Source: Dermatemys mawii (taxonomy: Eukaryota > Chordata > Testudines > Dermatemydidae). Taken from it: a stretch of 64,000 bases of DNA. The translations under genes were made by a program, and so were the position numbers. Location: the NCBI GenBank assembly GCA_007922305.1, contig ML677373.1, positions 15,985,071 through 16,049,070 of the forward strand, in the 5' to 3' direction. Within the stretch, counting starts at the first letter, position 1. The number at the start of each line of letters is the position of its first letter. Below the pieces are notes generated by a model. The model was not told where the DNA came from. It made no database searches and worked only from the letters and a program-made list of their open reading frames with translations. Shown here in pieces: positions 48,671 through 61,221 of the stretch.

Positions 48671-49371
48671 TAGGGGTGGGCAAACTACGGCCTTCGGGCC
48701 ACATCTGGCCTCCAGGACCATCCTGCCCAGCCCCTGAGCTCCCAGCCGGGGATGCTAGTCCCTGACCTCTCCCCTCCTGCCCTGCCCCCACAGCCACACC
48801 GTCAGGTGGGCAGTGCTCTGTGGGGTGGGGCTGCATGCTCCTGCGGGACAGTGCGGCAGCATGTTTGGCTCTGGATTGGCTGAGCCGCGTAGCTGCCAGA
48901 CATGCTGCTCTGAGCGGCATGGTAAGGGAACTGGGGCCAGCGGGTTGGATAAGGGGATGGGTTTGCAGGAGTCTGCAAGGCGGTGTGGGGGTGGATGGGG
49001 GTGCGGGGGTGGATAGTGGTCGGGGAAATCAGGGGACACAGAGCAGGGTGTGTTGGGTAGGTGGTGGAGTCCATGGAGGCGGAATTAGGTGTGAGGTCTT
49101 GGGAGGGGGCAGTCTGGGGACAAGGAGCAGGGGGGCTCAGAGGGTGGAGTTCCAAGGGGGTGGTTAGTGGCGGATGATCTCTGGACGGGGCAGTCAGGGG
49201 ACAAGGAGCAAGCCGGGTTGGATGGGTCAAGGTTCTGAGGGGGGCAGTCAGGGGGCGGGAAGTGGGAAGGGATCAGATAGCGGGGTGGAACCACAGCCTT
49301 CCCTACCCAGCCCTCCATACAATTTTGCAACCCTGATGTGGACCTTGGGCCAAAAAGTTTGCCCACCCCTG
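48671..49371. mobile_element. hAT-type non-autonomous element (701 bp)
   Basis: The left end taggggtgggcaaact (48671-48686) is the reverse complement of the right end agtttgcccacccctg (49356-49371) except at the first base. The 8-bp flanks ccttaaga (48663-48670) and cctttaga (49372-49379) match at 7 of 8 positions, the duplication length made by hAT transposases. The interior is very GC-rich and purine-rich (units like 'ggggcagtcaggggacaagg' recur about every 60-70 bp), with no transposase. Long open frames on both strands here are artefacts of GC content. Confidence 0.9.
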
Positions 49372-50622
49372 CCTTTAGATGTCATTCAAAGTCATTACAC
49401 CCAACCTGGCATGAAGCAACTAAAAAAAAATTGTCAGATTTAAAACAAAAGGAGCCATGTTAACCTAATAAATTTGAAAGGAACTTCTGCTTTGAACGTG
49501 AAAGGTTAGAGAAATATATTGCTTCCTGGAGTGCCTGGAATAGACTGGATGAAATTTACCCACCTGCCAAGGTCTGCACATAGCTGCTCCATACTGTACC
49601 TCTTAATCTCTGTGTTAAGGTTCCATTGGTAAAGCCACCATGCAGAGGTTCCTCCATACCCCTTGTGCCCCAGGGAAGAGGAGTGTCCGACCGTTCTGCC
49701 TAGGCTGGCATCATTAGGGAATTGAGTGGTGCCAAGAAAGGGTCCATGGAATATGCAACTACAGACTCCAGCCCTTCAGCTGAAGTTAGAGGCTTTCCTC
49801 CCTGGCCCTGTGGCAAGTGCTGTGTTTAAATCCATTCAGACTCTGATCTGTTCTTCAGGATCCTCATGTTAAGCCCTTCCGCAGGGCGTCTTGCCTCAGA
49901 CATTGGTCTCAATGCCATTGTTGCTCCTTAGGATACATCCTGTATCAAATTTACAAGAAAATGGCAGAAATGTCTATATTAAACTGCTATAATTAGCATT
50001 AGGTTTGAGAATAAAAGAGGATTCTTCTGCTGCCCTCAAGGGGAAAACATTGCCTCTCACTGAAGTACCTGCAATTTCCTGGGTGTCAATGGGCCACAGC
50101 ATAACCCCTCCCCATTTCCCATGATCCTTATTTCCCAGAGAAGAACAGACTAAAGGCTGCTTCCCCATCTTTCATTTCTGGTTTCTCTTGGAGGTTGCAT
50201 TTGACACTGAAAGGAGAAGAGGCAGCAGTAAGTAGTCCTTGAAAATATTTAGGTAGTAAAATTTGAAGACGACAGCCTTCTAGCCTCAGGGGTACTGGTG
50301 TGCAGCATCCATTGATGCTAATAGAATTTCTACACACCCATTCCTGCACATCAAGAATAGATCCCACAGTGTAATTCTTTGTTTCTTTCATTTGAGGTCT
50401 TTTCACGTTTAGTCATTTATAATTTATTCTCCCAAACTGGCTCTGACTCTCCACTGTGAAACTTGAAACTTATATTAGTTGGTTCCAAGTAAATTAACCG
50501 TTTTTTCCCCCATACAGTAGTCTGTGAGTCAAATGACCTTTATATGGCACAACTCTTTCCAATATTTCTAATATTTTTGTTAGCACAAATATGTCTGAAG
50601 CTTTTTCTTTACTACTTTTAGC
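49372..50622. other. Non-coding stretch, nothing recognised
   Basis: No repeat ends or coding character seen. Confidence 0.4.
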
Positions 50623-50920
50623 CCTGGTCTACAATGGGGGTGGGGAAAATCAACCTAAGATACTCTATTCTCATAGCTAAAGTTGCACAGCTGAAGTCGG
50701 CATATTTAGATAGACTTACCACAGCATCTTCATGGTGCTGAGTTGACTGCTGCTGCTCCCCCATCGACTCCACCTGCGCTTCTCGCGGTTGTGGAGTATT
50801 GGAGTTGATGGGAGAGCACTCGGGGATCGATTTATCGCATCTAGACATTATAAATTGACCTCCAAGAGATCAATCGTTACCTGCCGATCCAGCAGATAGT
50901 GTAGATCTGTCCTCAGGCTC
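50623..50920. mobile_element. 'gtctacact' inverted-repeat element (about 298 bp)
   Basis: Left end 'ccctggtctacaatgggggt' and right end 'agtgtagatctgtcctcagg' are imperfect inverted repeats. The interior shares 'cggttgtggagtattggagt', 'tcggggatcgatttatcgca', 'gacctccaagagatcaatcg' and 'acctgccgatccagcagata' with the copy at 15381-15690. No transposase frame is present. Confidence 0.65.
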
Positions 50921-52226
50921 CTAATTTTTTATGAGAAATTTTCATTACTGTGAAATGTTTCTTCCTAGAGACAAAAGTCAAATAGTAAATGTGAATCTGT
51001 TTAATATATTTTCTTTTTTGTTTGTTTGTTTATTTAGTAATTGATTTAGGGTTTGATGCAATGCCTGCTGATGTCTTTGAGAGTCTTTGCATTGACTTTA
51101 ATGGGCTTTGGACCAGGCGATATTCAATGTGGCTATTGTCAACTGTGCATCCACACACACAATCATATGCAGAAAGAAATCTAATAGTGACTAAAAGCTC
51201 ACCATACCACTACAGAATGCATCCCACCCTGACCCATGCACGGAATGGTTGGGGAAGCAAGTACCAGTGAGTCAAAGGTCCCACCACCAGACCCTAGATG
51301 TAGAAATCTAGGGACTGTCAGCTCCATTTGCCAAGCTGCTTTTAATTACCGGCAGGAGACACAAGAGGACCGAGGGGCCTGATTCTCCATTGCTTTGCAC
51401 TTTGTTTAGTTATGTGCACCTGTGTAAAATGAGTATATAGTGGGTATATAATACTAACAGAATGGTAGCTTTAAGAACTCACTTTGCGCCAAGGTGCAGG
51501 GCAATGAAGAATCCGGCCTGAGGGGTCTAAGGTACTGCACATGCCCTATGGGAGTAAAATTGGTCCCATAGATAGTCAGGACTAGGTAGAATTCCAGAGA
51601 TTAAAACCAGCACCTTAAATAACACCTACAAACTCGTCATGAACCAATGCATCTGTGGATAATGTAATTTTGGTTATACAGTGTTTGCAGCATACAGGTC
51701 TTATCCTGACATTTATTTATTATTAATGTGACTGAGAGACTGGTGCAAAAAAAACCCCTCCATAAATAATCACTTGAATTTTCAAATAAATTCATCCCAG
51801 CCATGCTCACTTATTACAGATATTCATACAAGAGGGTCTGCTTTTTGAAATGTTTAGTTCACAGGCACTATATGTCAACTTTGCCTGTGCAAATAATATA
51901 GCAAAGCAGTTTTTAAATGTGCACAGACTTTCCAGCCTGTGCTTATCTATAATCACTGTGAGTTGTCCCATTGATTTCAGTAGGACTACTGCCAGTGCAT
52001 ACAAAGAGTTACTCCCGTGTGTAACTGTATGTGTGAGGCCTTAGATTGTAAGATCTTTGGGGCTGTGGCTGTCTCTACCATACATTTCTAGGACACCTGG
52101 GACATTCAACCTGGATAATACTGTAATATATGAATAAATAATGTATTATAGTGCATTTGCATTACAAGCCCATACCCTGGTGTTTTTCCATACAGTCCAC
52201 CATTATTATTTGTTGTTTGTTTGCTC
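50921..52226. other. Non-coding stretch with old repeat scraps
   Basis: No gene. Part of the old palindromic repeat lies at 51955-52035 ('cccattgatttcagtaggac', 'agagttactcccgtgtgtaa'). Confidence 0.4.
52045..52148 (+). repeat. MIR-type SINE, 3' tail portion (diverged)
   Basis: 'ttagattgtaagatctttgg', 'ggctgtggctgtctctacca' and 'atatgaataaataatg' follow the order of the SINE tail seen at 44705, with heavy divergence in the middle. Confidence 0.55.
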
Positions 52227-52343
52227 TAGGATGACCAGATATCCTTATTTTATATAGACAGTCCTGATTTTGCGGTCTTTTTCTTATATAAGCTCCTATT
52301 ATCCTCCATCCCGATTTTTCACACTTACAGTCCAATCACCCTT
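52227..52343. mobile_element. hAT MITE, 'agggtgaccag' family (117 bp)
   Basis: Left end taggatgaccagat and the reverse complement of the right end, aagggtgattgga, are diverged copies of the ends of the element at 60215-60338, and the interior words ('tttttcttatataagctcct', 'catcccgatttttcacactt') match too. The flanks gtttgctc (52219-52226) and gtttgcgc (52344-52351) match at 7 of 8, so the insertion boundaries are secure. There is no coding sequence. Confidence 0.88.
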
Positions 52344-52344
52344 G

Positions 52345-52480
52345 TTTGCGCCAGTCTCCTCCTGCTCTTTCCCTCCCAATCTCTTCACTTTAGCCTCACT
52401 TCACACCTGCCCTCCTACTTTGCCCCCTTCCTCTTCTCACCTGCTCAGTGACCCCTCTTCCTTCCTTTTTCTTTCCATTT
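52345..52480. repeat. Pyrimidine-rich tract
   Basis: C/T-rich on the plus strand ('cctcctgctctttccctccc', 'cccccttcctcttctcacct'). It is similar in style to 4440-4810. Confidence 0.5.
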
Positions 52481-55400
52481 AGGTCATCACTGAGCTAAAT
52501 CCCACCCCAAAAAACACAGTTATGGAAGCAGCATGATGTTTGTTCCCATAATATTGATAGCTCTGCTTACCTGTTCTGTCCTTTCCCTTTACCTATTTAG
52601 ACTATGCTCTTCAGGGACTCTCTACTACTCTGTCTTTGGACCCAATCTCAGTAGGCCCCATGGTACTATTATAATTCCCATGATGAATAATAATATTTTA
52701 AAATTAATCCACACAACCCAAACTAGTTTCAAGTTGAAAAGGAACCTGAAACCTTCTTGCCCCACAGTTTAAATATCTTGCACAACTATTGCCTGAATCT
52801 AACTCAGTAACCTTATGTTCTTGATGCTACACTTAACAAAATGCATGCCCTGAGTGTTGCCTCAGGCTTATGTATTACTGGGCACATTAGAAATCTTATG
52901 CAGTACTCTTCCTGCCATTTCATGGGATAATAAGAATGAAAAATGCTAAGGCTCCTAATACCATTCCTTTCAGGCTAATGCTTGCTGCTCAATCTTCTGA
53001 AAGGGCTCTCTCCTACTGTGTTTTCATTTGTACTGTGGGAGAAAGCAGAACAAAATGCATAGCAATTAGCAAATGACTGCCCTGTGAAAATGTATGCCAT
53101 AATCCTTTCAATTTGAGTAGAGTATCTTGCAAACAAATCTGAGAGGTGGGGAAGGGGTTTTCACAGGGTATAATTCCACCAATTCATCCAGTGAGCAAGA
53201 ATTAACATATTTCCAATACACTGAATCTTTCTGTGCCACTTTAATGGCCTGTATTCTAAAGAAAATAGTGAATTCCATAACACTGCATACAAATGCAATG
53301 TTAGTTCAGATTTATATTATCTTGATGTGTGACAGAAAGATAAATTTAATTATGCAAGTTGGCATTTGTTAGGCATTTCAAGAGTATTCCGGGGGTGTCA
53401 AGCCTCAGTGTTTTGCCCACTCCAATTTTCCTTAAATGAAAGGAAAACTCAAGGACTGTGCACTGAAGGACACCTTTTGATTCACAGATAAAGGTTAAAT
53501 TTCTCCTGTGCACCAACAGCTGACTTGCTGCTGAGCAAGTATTGCAGGGGAAGAGAACACCAAAGTGAAAGCAAAAGTAAAGTCTTCACAAAAGGAGACC
53601 TGATGCAGGCATTTAAGTTGCCCTCCCCGCAGAGGAATCCCCATGTAGCGAGAACGGTGTGCTAATCACTGGGGGAAAAAATCTCCCTCCAGTTTAACAA
53701 TGTGGGATGTGGCTGCAGAGGCCAAAGGGCTCACTCTCCACAGTAAAGGGCAGTGACTTTTGGTCTTGTTTATGTTAGAGTTATGAAAAAAAAATAGAGC
53801 TGTTAAACACAAGCTCTGATGGCGCTAATGCAAAGAATAGCTCACCTGGGATGCCCTGGTCTCCCTCTTTCAGGGCGTACTTTCTCTGCACCAGTAGAAA
53901 GGAATCAGTGAATTTGTTTAAAATAACCAATGCTGAGCTCTGTTGTCCAGCAAAGCTTGAGCAACATGTTCAAGCTCTTGTACAAAATGGTATGACCTTG
54001 TTTTATGCTTGTTGCCTCTGTCTTTCATACACCTGCTGCTGTTTTACATAGCCATGCAGTCAATTGCTGACTCTTCTCTTTCACACTAAACTCAAATTAA
54101 TGTTACAAAGCAAAATTAAAGCATGATCTGGGAACAAGAATGCAAATGTGATTTCATGGCACTGTGATCAAGGGAGATACAATTCCCTGTATCAATATAG
54201 GCTTGAAAGAAGGTTCTGTCAGAGGCATGAAAACAAAAATACCTTGTAATGTGCTTGCATATTAATATGTTCCATCTCTCCTTCTGAAGTCTAAAGTATT
54301 GTTTTGTGTACCAGGGACTCCTCATTTAGACGGCCTTCTCATTGCTGCATTGACAATATATTTTCAGTGTGATTCTGGGACTAGATGTCCCCAGATTTTG
54401 TTTGCTCTTAAAAATATAAAACCCCATTCCCCCCACCATGCTGAGTTATCACTGCATTAAATAGTTCTCCTCTATAAACAAAGCTACACCTTTACAATTC
54501 ATTCCCATTTGAAAAATGTCAGCCATGAGATGTGTGAGTGAAGTACTCATCAAGGCATTGAAAAAGTCTGTCTCTATTATAGATTCCTTTCAAAAGTTTC
54601 CAATAGAACTACAGTGCTGTGTTTTTAAAAAGCTAAAATTAATGGAAACTGGGTGACCAAATCCTTTACGTGACTTTGAAAATCTTAGCCTTGGAGTCTT
54701 TTAATTCTATCTCTTAGGTTGGGGTGAAGATAAGGTCAGCAGTGATCAAAAGCTGTTACTATCTGATGGGGGTTTAGTGGCTGCACTTTCTGGACAAGTG
54801 TTTGTGTAATAAAATGACTACCACAAATGGCACTAACTTGACATCATTACTGTCAGTCTCTGCAGAATGGCAAAGGAGTGAAGGGGCACAGACAGGTTGT
54901 GGGGGAGGCACATTTGTGATACATTTTGTGGGGATAAAACCTATGCAGGGGTCCATCACAAGGCATTTGGGTCGCTTAATGTAGACACCAATCCGGAGTT
55001 CAGTAGGAGCACTCCCATATGTGTTGTAGGGTCTTGATCCTAAAGCTCGCATGGGACCTGGACATGAGGCAAAGGTTTTGTGCTATTCCTCTATACAGAA
55101 AGGAATATCACCCTGGATAGACCAAGAGCTAACTCCCTAGAGCTGTTAATCTGATATCTTTTCAGTCCCACTGCACTCAAATGAAAATAGGGGTTCTCTA
55201 AATGCCATTAATTCAGGACTAAAATTGTATCCTGTTTCTAATCTGCAGTTTTAGAGGCATTCCAGATCATTCAGAAACAACAGAGACCATCTGATTGTTT
55301 AATATAGTTATAAGGGCCTGCTTTAAAAAATAATTTATCTACTGGCAACTGGGGTTGCTTGAAATCCTATTAAACATTCATGAGAGGAAGCATCGCAGAC

Positions 55401-55630
55401 AGATTAATAAACACCCCACGCACCAACCTAAAAAAAATACAAATCTGAAATCTTTGATGCTAAACTGATTAAAAGAAGAAACATTCTGCATGAAACTATT
55501 TGGCATATTTTAGTGTATTAACTGAGGCATAATGAAAATGGAAGTTGCAGTAAAGGAAAAGGGAAAAAATACCCTCTAAAACAGGCTGCAATCCTGCAAA
55601 ACACACACATGTGTTCCTTTCTCTATGAAG
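52481..55630. other. Long non-coding stretch, no gene recognised
   Basis: AT-rich overall, with no bounded repeat recognised. Short open frames have no family resemblance. Confidence 0.4.
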
Positions 55631-56550
55631 TAGGGTGACCAAGTGTCCGGTTTTTGACGGAACACCCAGTCGAAAAGGGACCCTGGTGGCTCCGATTAGG
55701 AACGGATCATGAAAAGCCCGGTCAGTGATGCTGTGGTACTAAGGCAGGCTAGGCCCTAGCTGTTCTGGGTCTGTGCTGCGCCCCGGAAATGTCTGGCAGG
55801 TCCGGCTCCTAGGAAGGAGAGTCATGGGATTCTGCAAGCTGCCCGAGCACCGGCTGTGCATTCTGTATTGGGAACCGGCCAATGAGAGCTGTGGGGGCGG
55901 TGCCTGTGGGCGACAGCAGCGCATGGAGCCTACGACACCCCTCTGCTTAGGACCTGGACCTGCTGGCTGCTTCTGGGGCATGCACAGCGCAGAGCCATGG
56001 CAGGCAGGAAGCCTGCCTTAGCCCTGCTGCACCGCTGACCAGGAGCTGCCAGCGGTAAGCCTGCATCATGAACGCCTGCCCCAGCCCAGATCCCTCCCCA
56101 AAGCTGGAGCCCTCTCCTGCACCCCAAGCCCCTCATTCCCCCACCCCAGTCCAGAGCTCTCACCCCTTCTGCACTCCAACTTCCTGCCCCAGCACAGAGT
56201 CCCCTCTCACACCCTGAACCCCTCATCCCTAGCCCCACCCCAGAGCCCTCACCTCCTCCCACACCCCAACTCCCTGTCCCAGCCCGGAGCCCCCTCCTGA
56301 ACCCTTCATTTTTGGCCCCACCCCAGAGCCCTAACCCCCCCAGTTAGAGACATCACCCCCCACACCGCAACTTCCTGTCCCAGCCCAGTGAAAATGAGTG
56401 AGGGTGGGGGATAGCAAGCCACCAAGGGAGGAGGGATGTAGTGAGCGAGGGATGGGGCTTCAGGGAAGGTGTAGGGCAGGGGACGGTGCCTCGGGGAAGG
56501 GGTAGGGCTAGGATGTTCGGTTTTTGGTGATTAGAAAGTTGGCAACCCTA
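55631..56550. mobile_element. GC-rich hAT-like element (about 920 bp)
   Basis: Left end tagggtgaccaagtgtccgg and right end 'gaaagttggcaaccctA' (reverse complement tagggttgccaactttc) share the first six bases and then diverge. The interior carries an inverted pair around 'cccgagcaccggctgtgc' and 'gcctacgacacccctctgct', 'ggaaccggccaatgagagct', then a C-rich tract of 'ccccaccccagagccct' units. The flanks ctatgaag and gtatgtgg match at only 5 of 8, so the target duplication is tentative. It resembles a common turtle repeat. No transposase is present. Confidence 0.72.
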
Positions 56551-56879
56551 GTATGTGGATACTCCTATAAGCATAGTAAGTGCATATTTGCATGATCAGA
56601 TCCTTATTAAATAACAATCAAACAGAAGGTAATCAGACCTACATAAATATAATTCATCATTTAATATGATTTTCAAAAAAAGTTAATACTGTTGGGATTT
56701 TAGGGCATTTTGCTTAACATGAAGGAATTTTCTCATGGTGAAGTTTGTGGGGAGGCAAATTCATAAAATCTTTTTATATATGAAAAATCTCTCCCCACAT
56801 CCTACTGTTCCCACTGAGGATGGGGAACATGAAAGGAATTGGTTTTGGAAGAAAAATCAAATGTATTGTACCTAAAATG
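56551..56879. other. Non-coding stretch, nothing recognised
   Basis: AT-rich, with no features seen. Confidence 0.4.
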
Positions 56880-56915
56880 AGAGAGAGAGAGAGAGTGTAT
56901 GTATATATATAATAT
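56880..56915. repeat. Microsatellite (GA)n-(TA)n
   Basis: A GA run is followed by 'gtgtatgtatatatataata'. It is likely variable in length between individuals. Confidence 0.9.
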
Positions 56916-58689
56916 AAACTCTTGTTTCTTTTAAACAAGAAAACAGGTTGCATTAGAAAAGAGGAAGATGCTGATGCATCTGTCCAATGTGTTGTGTGTT
57001 TAATACTTTACCATTCAGGGAAAAGGGGTTGCCATAACAACCATGCTATCTTATGATAGCTAGAGATGACTGAAATACATCTTCCTAAAGAACACCCCTT
57101 GCCCGAATGTTATGTGGGTTGCAAAATAATTCTGTACATGAAAACCATGGCCCACATCTTTCCCTTTAGCAATGAATGCAGCAAAGACCCTCTGTGTGTG
57201 CAGAGCTCTGCCGTTCTACACAGAAAAAGGGAGGTGGTACCATGCTGCAATGCACCTCAAAACAAGGCCCTTGAGATGGTTCAGGATCAGGGGTGGGGAT
57301 GTTGTCAGGCTGGGGGTAGAGATTGTCTCCAATTTGGTCCCACATAAATAAGAGGCAACTGCAGTCTGGAACTGTATTATCTTTTCCACAAAGCCCCATT
57401 TCCTTTCTCTCTGCTCCCTCCATTACAATGAAATTCTGGGTGCAGCCATAAGTGGGGAAGTCCTGGATAACTTAATATCCCTGGAGATGAGCCAGCAAGG
57501 TGCTGGGGAGGCTTGGGTCTGGTGCAGAGGCACAGGGCCTCCTTCTGGATGGCCCTAAGTCATGGCCTGGTGGCCTCCCCCATGGAGGCAGGCCAATCTT
57601 TCCCTCCCGCTAGGGAATGACATGTGGGGAGAGATCCAACCTGACGGGATCGGATTCTGTTCTACAGAGGTTCCTTGTACTGTGCTCATCACCATAGTAT
57701 GTGAGCACTTTCTAGCAGTGCAAAGTGGCTAATATCTGTCCAATGTTGTTTGTTCTCTGATCCTCTCCCCACGGGGAGAAGCTTGTGGAGTGAAGTGTCA
57801 TTTTTAGTACCGTGGGTTTTATTTGTTTTATGTACATGCTGTTGTATATTTACCACATGGAAGTTAAGGTCAAAGAAATGTGCCTTGCTCGTAGAGCAGA
57901 AGGTAGCCAGGCTTGTGGTAATCCTTAGCTCCTGGGGAAGTTTGTTCCACTAAATGGGATCAGATTATCTGATCCTCTACGTGTGTGTGTGAATTTTTCT
58001 TAATACTCCAAGGCACTGCATAGATGATGTATATGTTGGAAGGGGCTTGCTCTTATTTGTCAGCAGTGTTTTCACAAATGAGCCAGAGTCGCTTGCACAA
58101 GAAAAAGAACTGAACTCCTTCACCTGAAGAAATATATGTGGAAAGATCAAATCCCACTGTGCAAATTAATTGCAATTTAATATAATGTTGCATACAAATC
58201 GAATTTTTCAAATAGTCATTCAGATCACTTACATTTCACTCCTGTTTATCTCTGTGTACTGTATGTTTTATGTTGGAAATTTTTGTCTGAACTTTCGACA
58301 TTCTTCTGAAACAAGATTATTTAATCCAGTCTCTTTTCTCGGTCCCTCTCCCAGGACTCTCAAACTCCATTCAATATGAGGTGATATAATAGGGAGAAAC
58401 CTCTCAGGGCTGGCACGCTGTCTTTTTATCTTTTTTATTCCCACCCATCACCTTAGTATCTGGGCCCCTTCCATGTAAAATAATTCCCTGGTCCCTGGCT
58501 CTTCTCCCTTGTTGGGTTATAGAAAGCTCTGCTTGTCTTAAAAGAAAAAATGGTGAAGTGGAAGAGGGAAACTGTTAATTCTGTGAATGGTATTCTGTTA
58601 ATGATGGAAAATATTTAACAAATAGGAAGGTTTTGCAACATTTCCTAAATATGGGCACACCTCATATGTGTCTAAATTTGTGTCTCTGC
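56916..58689. other. Non-coding stretch, nothing recognised
   Basis: Short frames only. No repeat ends seen. Confidence 0.4.
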
Positions 58690-58862
58690 TAGGACCTGAT
58701 TGTTGTTGTTGTTACTTTTTTGTCTATATTCTTGTAGTGCCTGGGGATGCCAAACGAGAACTGGGCCCCGTTGTGCTAGGCACTGTAACATGAGAGAAAC
58801 TGTCCCTGCCCTAAGGCATTTACAGAAACAAAGGGGCCAATATAGAAAGACAAGAAATAAGC
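58690..58862 (-). repeat. MIR-type SINE, tail-side portion
   Basis: 'gattgttgttgttgttactt', 'ttcttgtagtgcctggggat', 'ctgggccccgttgtgctagg', 'cactgtaacatgagagaaac', 'tgtccctgccctaaggcatt'. The word order equals the copy at 14865-15010. Confidence 0.75.
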
Positions 58863-59289
58863 AATTTGATCAGATACCCTGTTCGTATTTCAAATAAAAT
58901 ATCTAAGGCCAGGATTTTATTTTATATTGTAAAGGACCTGATCCTGTGAGGTACTGAGCACCTTCAACTCCCTTTGACTTCTCTGGGTGTCACAGCCCCG
59001 CTTGGGATCATGCAAAATAAACTGACTTTTCTTCTGTAGTGGGCTCATCTGATGAATTCCTCCATCATATGGAGTTAAGAATGAGCCCAGGAAGTAATAC
59101 ATAAAGATCATTCTCTTCCTCTTCTCCCCACAGCATGTTTTGCCAAATCAGCAGCACTGAAGGTCACCTCTGAATGAGAGATGTTTTTGCCTCAAGTTAT
59201 TCTGTATTTGTCAAGTGCAATATATTTCGGTGACCTTTTGTTCAAAGTGGGTTGGGCTGTCATGGGCCAAACATTAGCCACATGTAATG

Positions 59290-59480
59290 AAAGAAATATT
59301 ATTTTTATTATTATTTAGTATTTCTTTCTTAGTAGAGGGGCTCCATTGTACTAGGCCCTATACGAGCACAGAACAGAAAAACTCCTTGCCCTGGAAAGCA
59401 TTATATTCCCAGCATCTTGTGCTCATGCACAGAGCGTCTTGCTCCATGTATCTCCATATATACACACACATTCTTGTAGC
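59290..59480 (-). repeat. MIR-type SINE, tail-side portion
   Basis: 'ttttattattatttagtatt', 'agaggggctccattgtacta', 'ggccctatacgagcacagaa' and 'ctccttgccctggaaagcat'. It is more diverged than the copy at 58690. Confidence 0.65.
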
Positions 59481-59885
59481 CCTTTCTCTGTCTGTAAAAC
59501 CCATCATACTCATGGAATAAGTACCGTTATTGCAATAATTTTACTATGCAAGAATGAATATGAAATGAAAAGGAGAAACTTAGTGTTCACTTATCTCTAC
59601 TGATGATATGGTTATTTGCTGAAAAAAAATGACCATTGATTACCCATAATATGATGAGATACTTATACTGATATAGTGTATATTTTAGTATATTCATAAC
59701 AGGATATATAACATGGAAATCTGGAAATGAAAATTCCTCGCTGCTTAGAACTTGGTAGCCCTACCTATGAAACACATGTATAGGTATCCTCTTGCACAGA
59801 TGTGAAATAATCTCTCTCAGAATTTGCCAATCCTGCATAAAATATTTCCATGGCATGCTTAATGAGTCAAATTTTACCAGAAAGT

Positions 59886-60006
59886 TAGAGTTGCCAACTT
59901 TCCAGGATATTCCTGGAGTCTCCAGGAATTAGAGATTACTCTTTAATTAAAGTTTGTCTTGTAATGAAACCTCCAGGATTATATCCATCCTAAATTGGCA
60001 ACCCTA
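59886..60006. mobile_element. hAT-type MITE, 'agagttgccaac' family (121 bp)
   Basis: Left end 'agagttgccaactttccagg' and right end 'taaattggcaaccct' are inverted copies, and 'ctggagtctccaggaatt' and 'aaacctccaggattatat' continue the pairing inside. The flanks cagaaagt and caggaaat match at 6 of 8, a probable eroded hAT target duplication. The interior has no frame. Confidence 0.7.
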
Positions 60007-60214
60007 CAGGAAATTCCTAAGTAAATACTCCCAGATAAAACTTGTATTGGTACAAAAGAACAGCCCCAAAGTCTGGACCATGTTAACCAGCATTTTCAAG
60101 CCATTTAATCATAAAAACATTGTAGAGTGCCTCTAAACACAGAGTTACCTTCCAGTATTCCTGGTACACTTTGCTTTTTCTACAGTATAAGATGGTCCTT
60201 AATTATGGGGCTAC

Positions 60215-60338
60215 TAGGGTGACCAGATGTCCTGATTTTATAGGGACTGTCCCGATATTTGGGGCTTTTTCCTTATATAGGTGCCAACTACCCCGCACCC
60301 CCATCCTGATTTTTCATACTTACTATCTGGTCACCCTA
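60215..60338. mobile_element. hAT MITE, 'agggtgaccag' family (124 bp)
   Basis: The left end tagggtgaccagat and the reverse complement of the right end are identical over 14 bp. The 8-bp flanks are both ggggctac (60207-60214 and 60339-60346), a perfect target duplication. The body reads 'gtcctgattttatagggact', 'gtcccgatatttggggcttt', 'ttccttatataggtgccaac', 'catcctgatttttcatactt'. With no coding capacity, it would have moved using a transposase supplied elsewhere. It is the best-preserved MITE in the window. Confidence 0.95.
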
Positions 60339-60346
60339 GGGGCTAC

Positions 60347-61109
60347 TCCCAGAAGCTCTGTTTTTCATAGAGTGGGGATGTTTATTTCAGCAATGAATTC
60401 ATAGTGTGTTTGTTTTATCAATGCATAATCATAAACAAATAGAGAATTCAGTAACCGCTTGTGAATGTAGCAACTAAATAGATTCTAAAATGTGTCCTGT
60501 GGATTTGCAGGATGGAAACATGTTTATTCAGCATTGACTTATTTTCACCCGCACATCAGCTCATTGGCTGAAAGACAGAAAACTGTGTGTCTGTTTTAAT
60601 GTTGCAAGATAAAGTTGATCAGTCATCAGTCAGGTACTATTTTTGCTGGACAGATTACTCCCTGCTTATATTAACAAAGCTTTACACATGTTGATGCAGA
60701 AACCCAAATCATCTAAATTGAAAGAGGTTATAATTATAGGTATAGGTGAAAAGAGAAACCTTTTCAATTGTTTCTATATACTGACTGTTTGTACCAAGAA
60801 ATGCTTTTAAAATAACACAGGAAAGTCATTGGAAAGCAAACAAGGGAGTTTGAGGTAGAGAGATCCCCTGCTGAAGAAGGAGCAAGCACTAATTCTTGGG
60901 ATTAGTGTGAATGAGCTGGTCTGTATGTTTGATTTTTTTTTTTAATTTTTTTTTGGCTTGCTTAAAGTTTACAGTGAGGTCTGTGGAGGATTGTGTGTTT
61001 GGGGAATGTGAAGGGAGTAGTGGCCAGAAACCTACTAGCTGAGTGTGAGCTAGCAAGGTTCTAGCCTCCTATCCGTTGATCCTTGATCATCATTCTTGAA
61101 TATAGAGAG
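60347..61109. other. Non-coding stretch, nothing recognised
   Basis: A T-rich run near 60931-60953 is the only notable feature. There are no repeat ends or coding character. Confidence 0.4.
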
Positions 61110-61221
61110 GAAATATAATGAACATCTTAGATGTCTGCAGAAGTATGGGGAATAAACAGGAAAAACTAGAAATTGGCTTAATTGGCATCATAGAACTTGA
61201 TGGGATAATGCACATGCTGGC

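Noticed and set aside
48755..49366. Long overlapping Pro/His-rich and Gly-rich open frames on both strands
   Set aside because: They fall entirely inside the GC-rich interior of the hAT element at 48671-49371 and come from purine-rich repeat units, not a gene.
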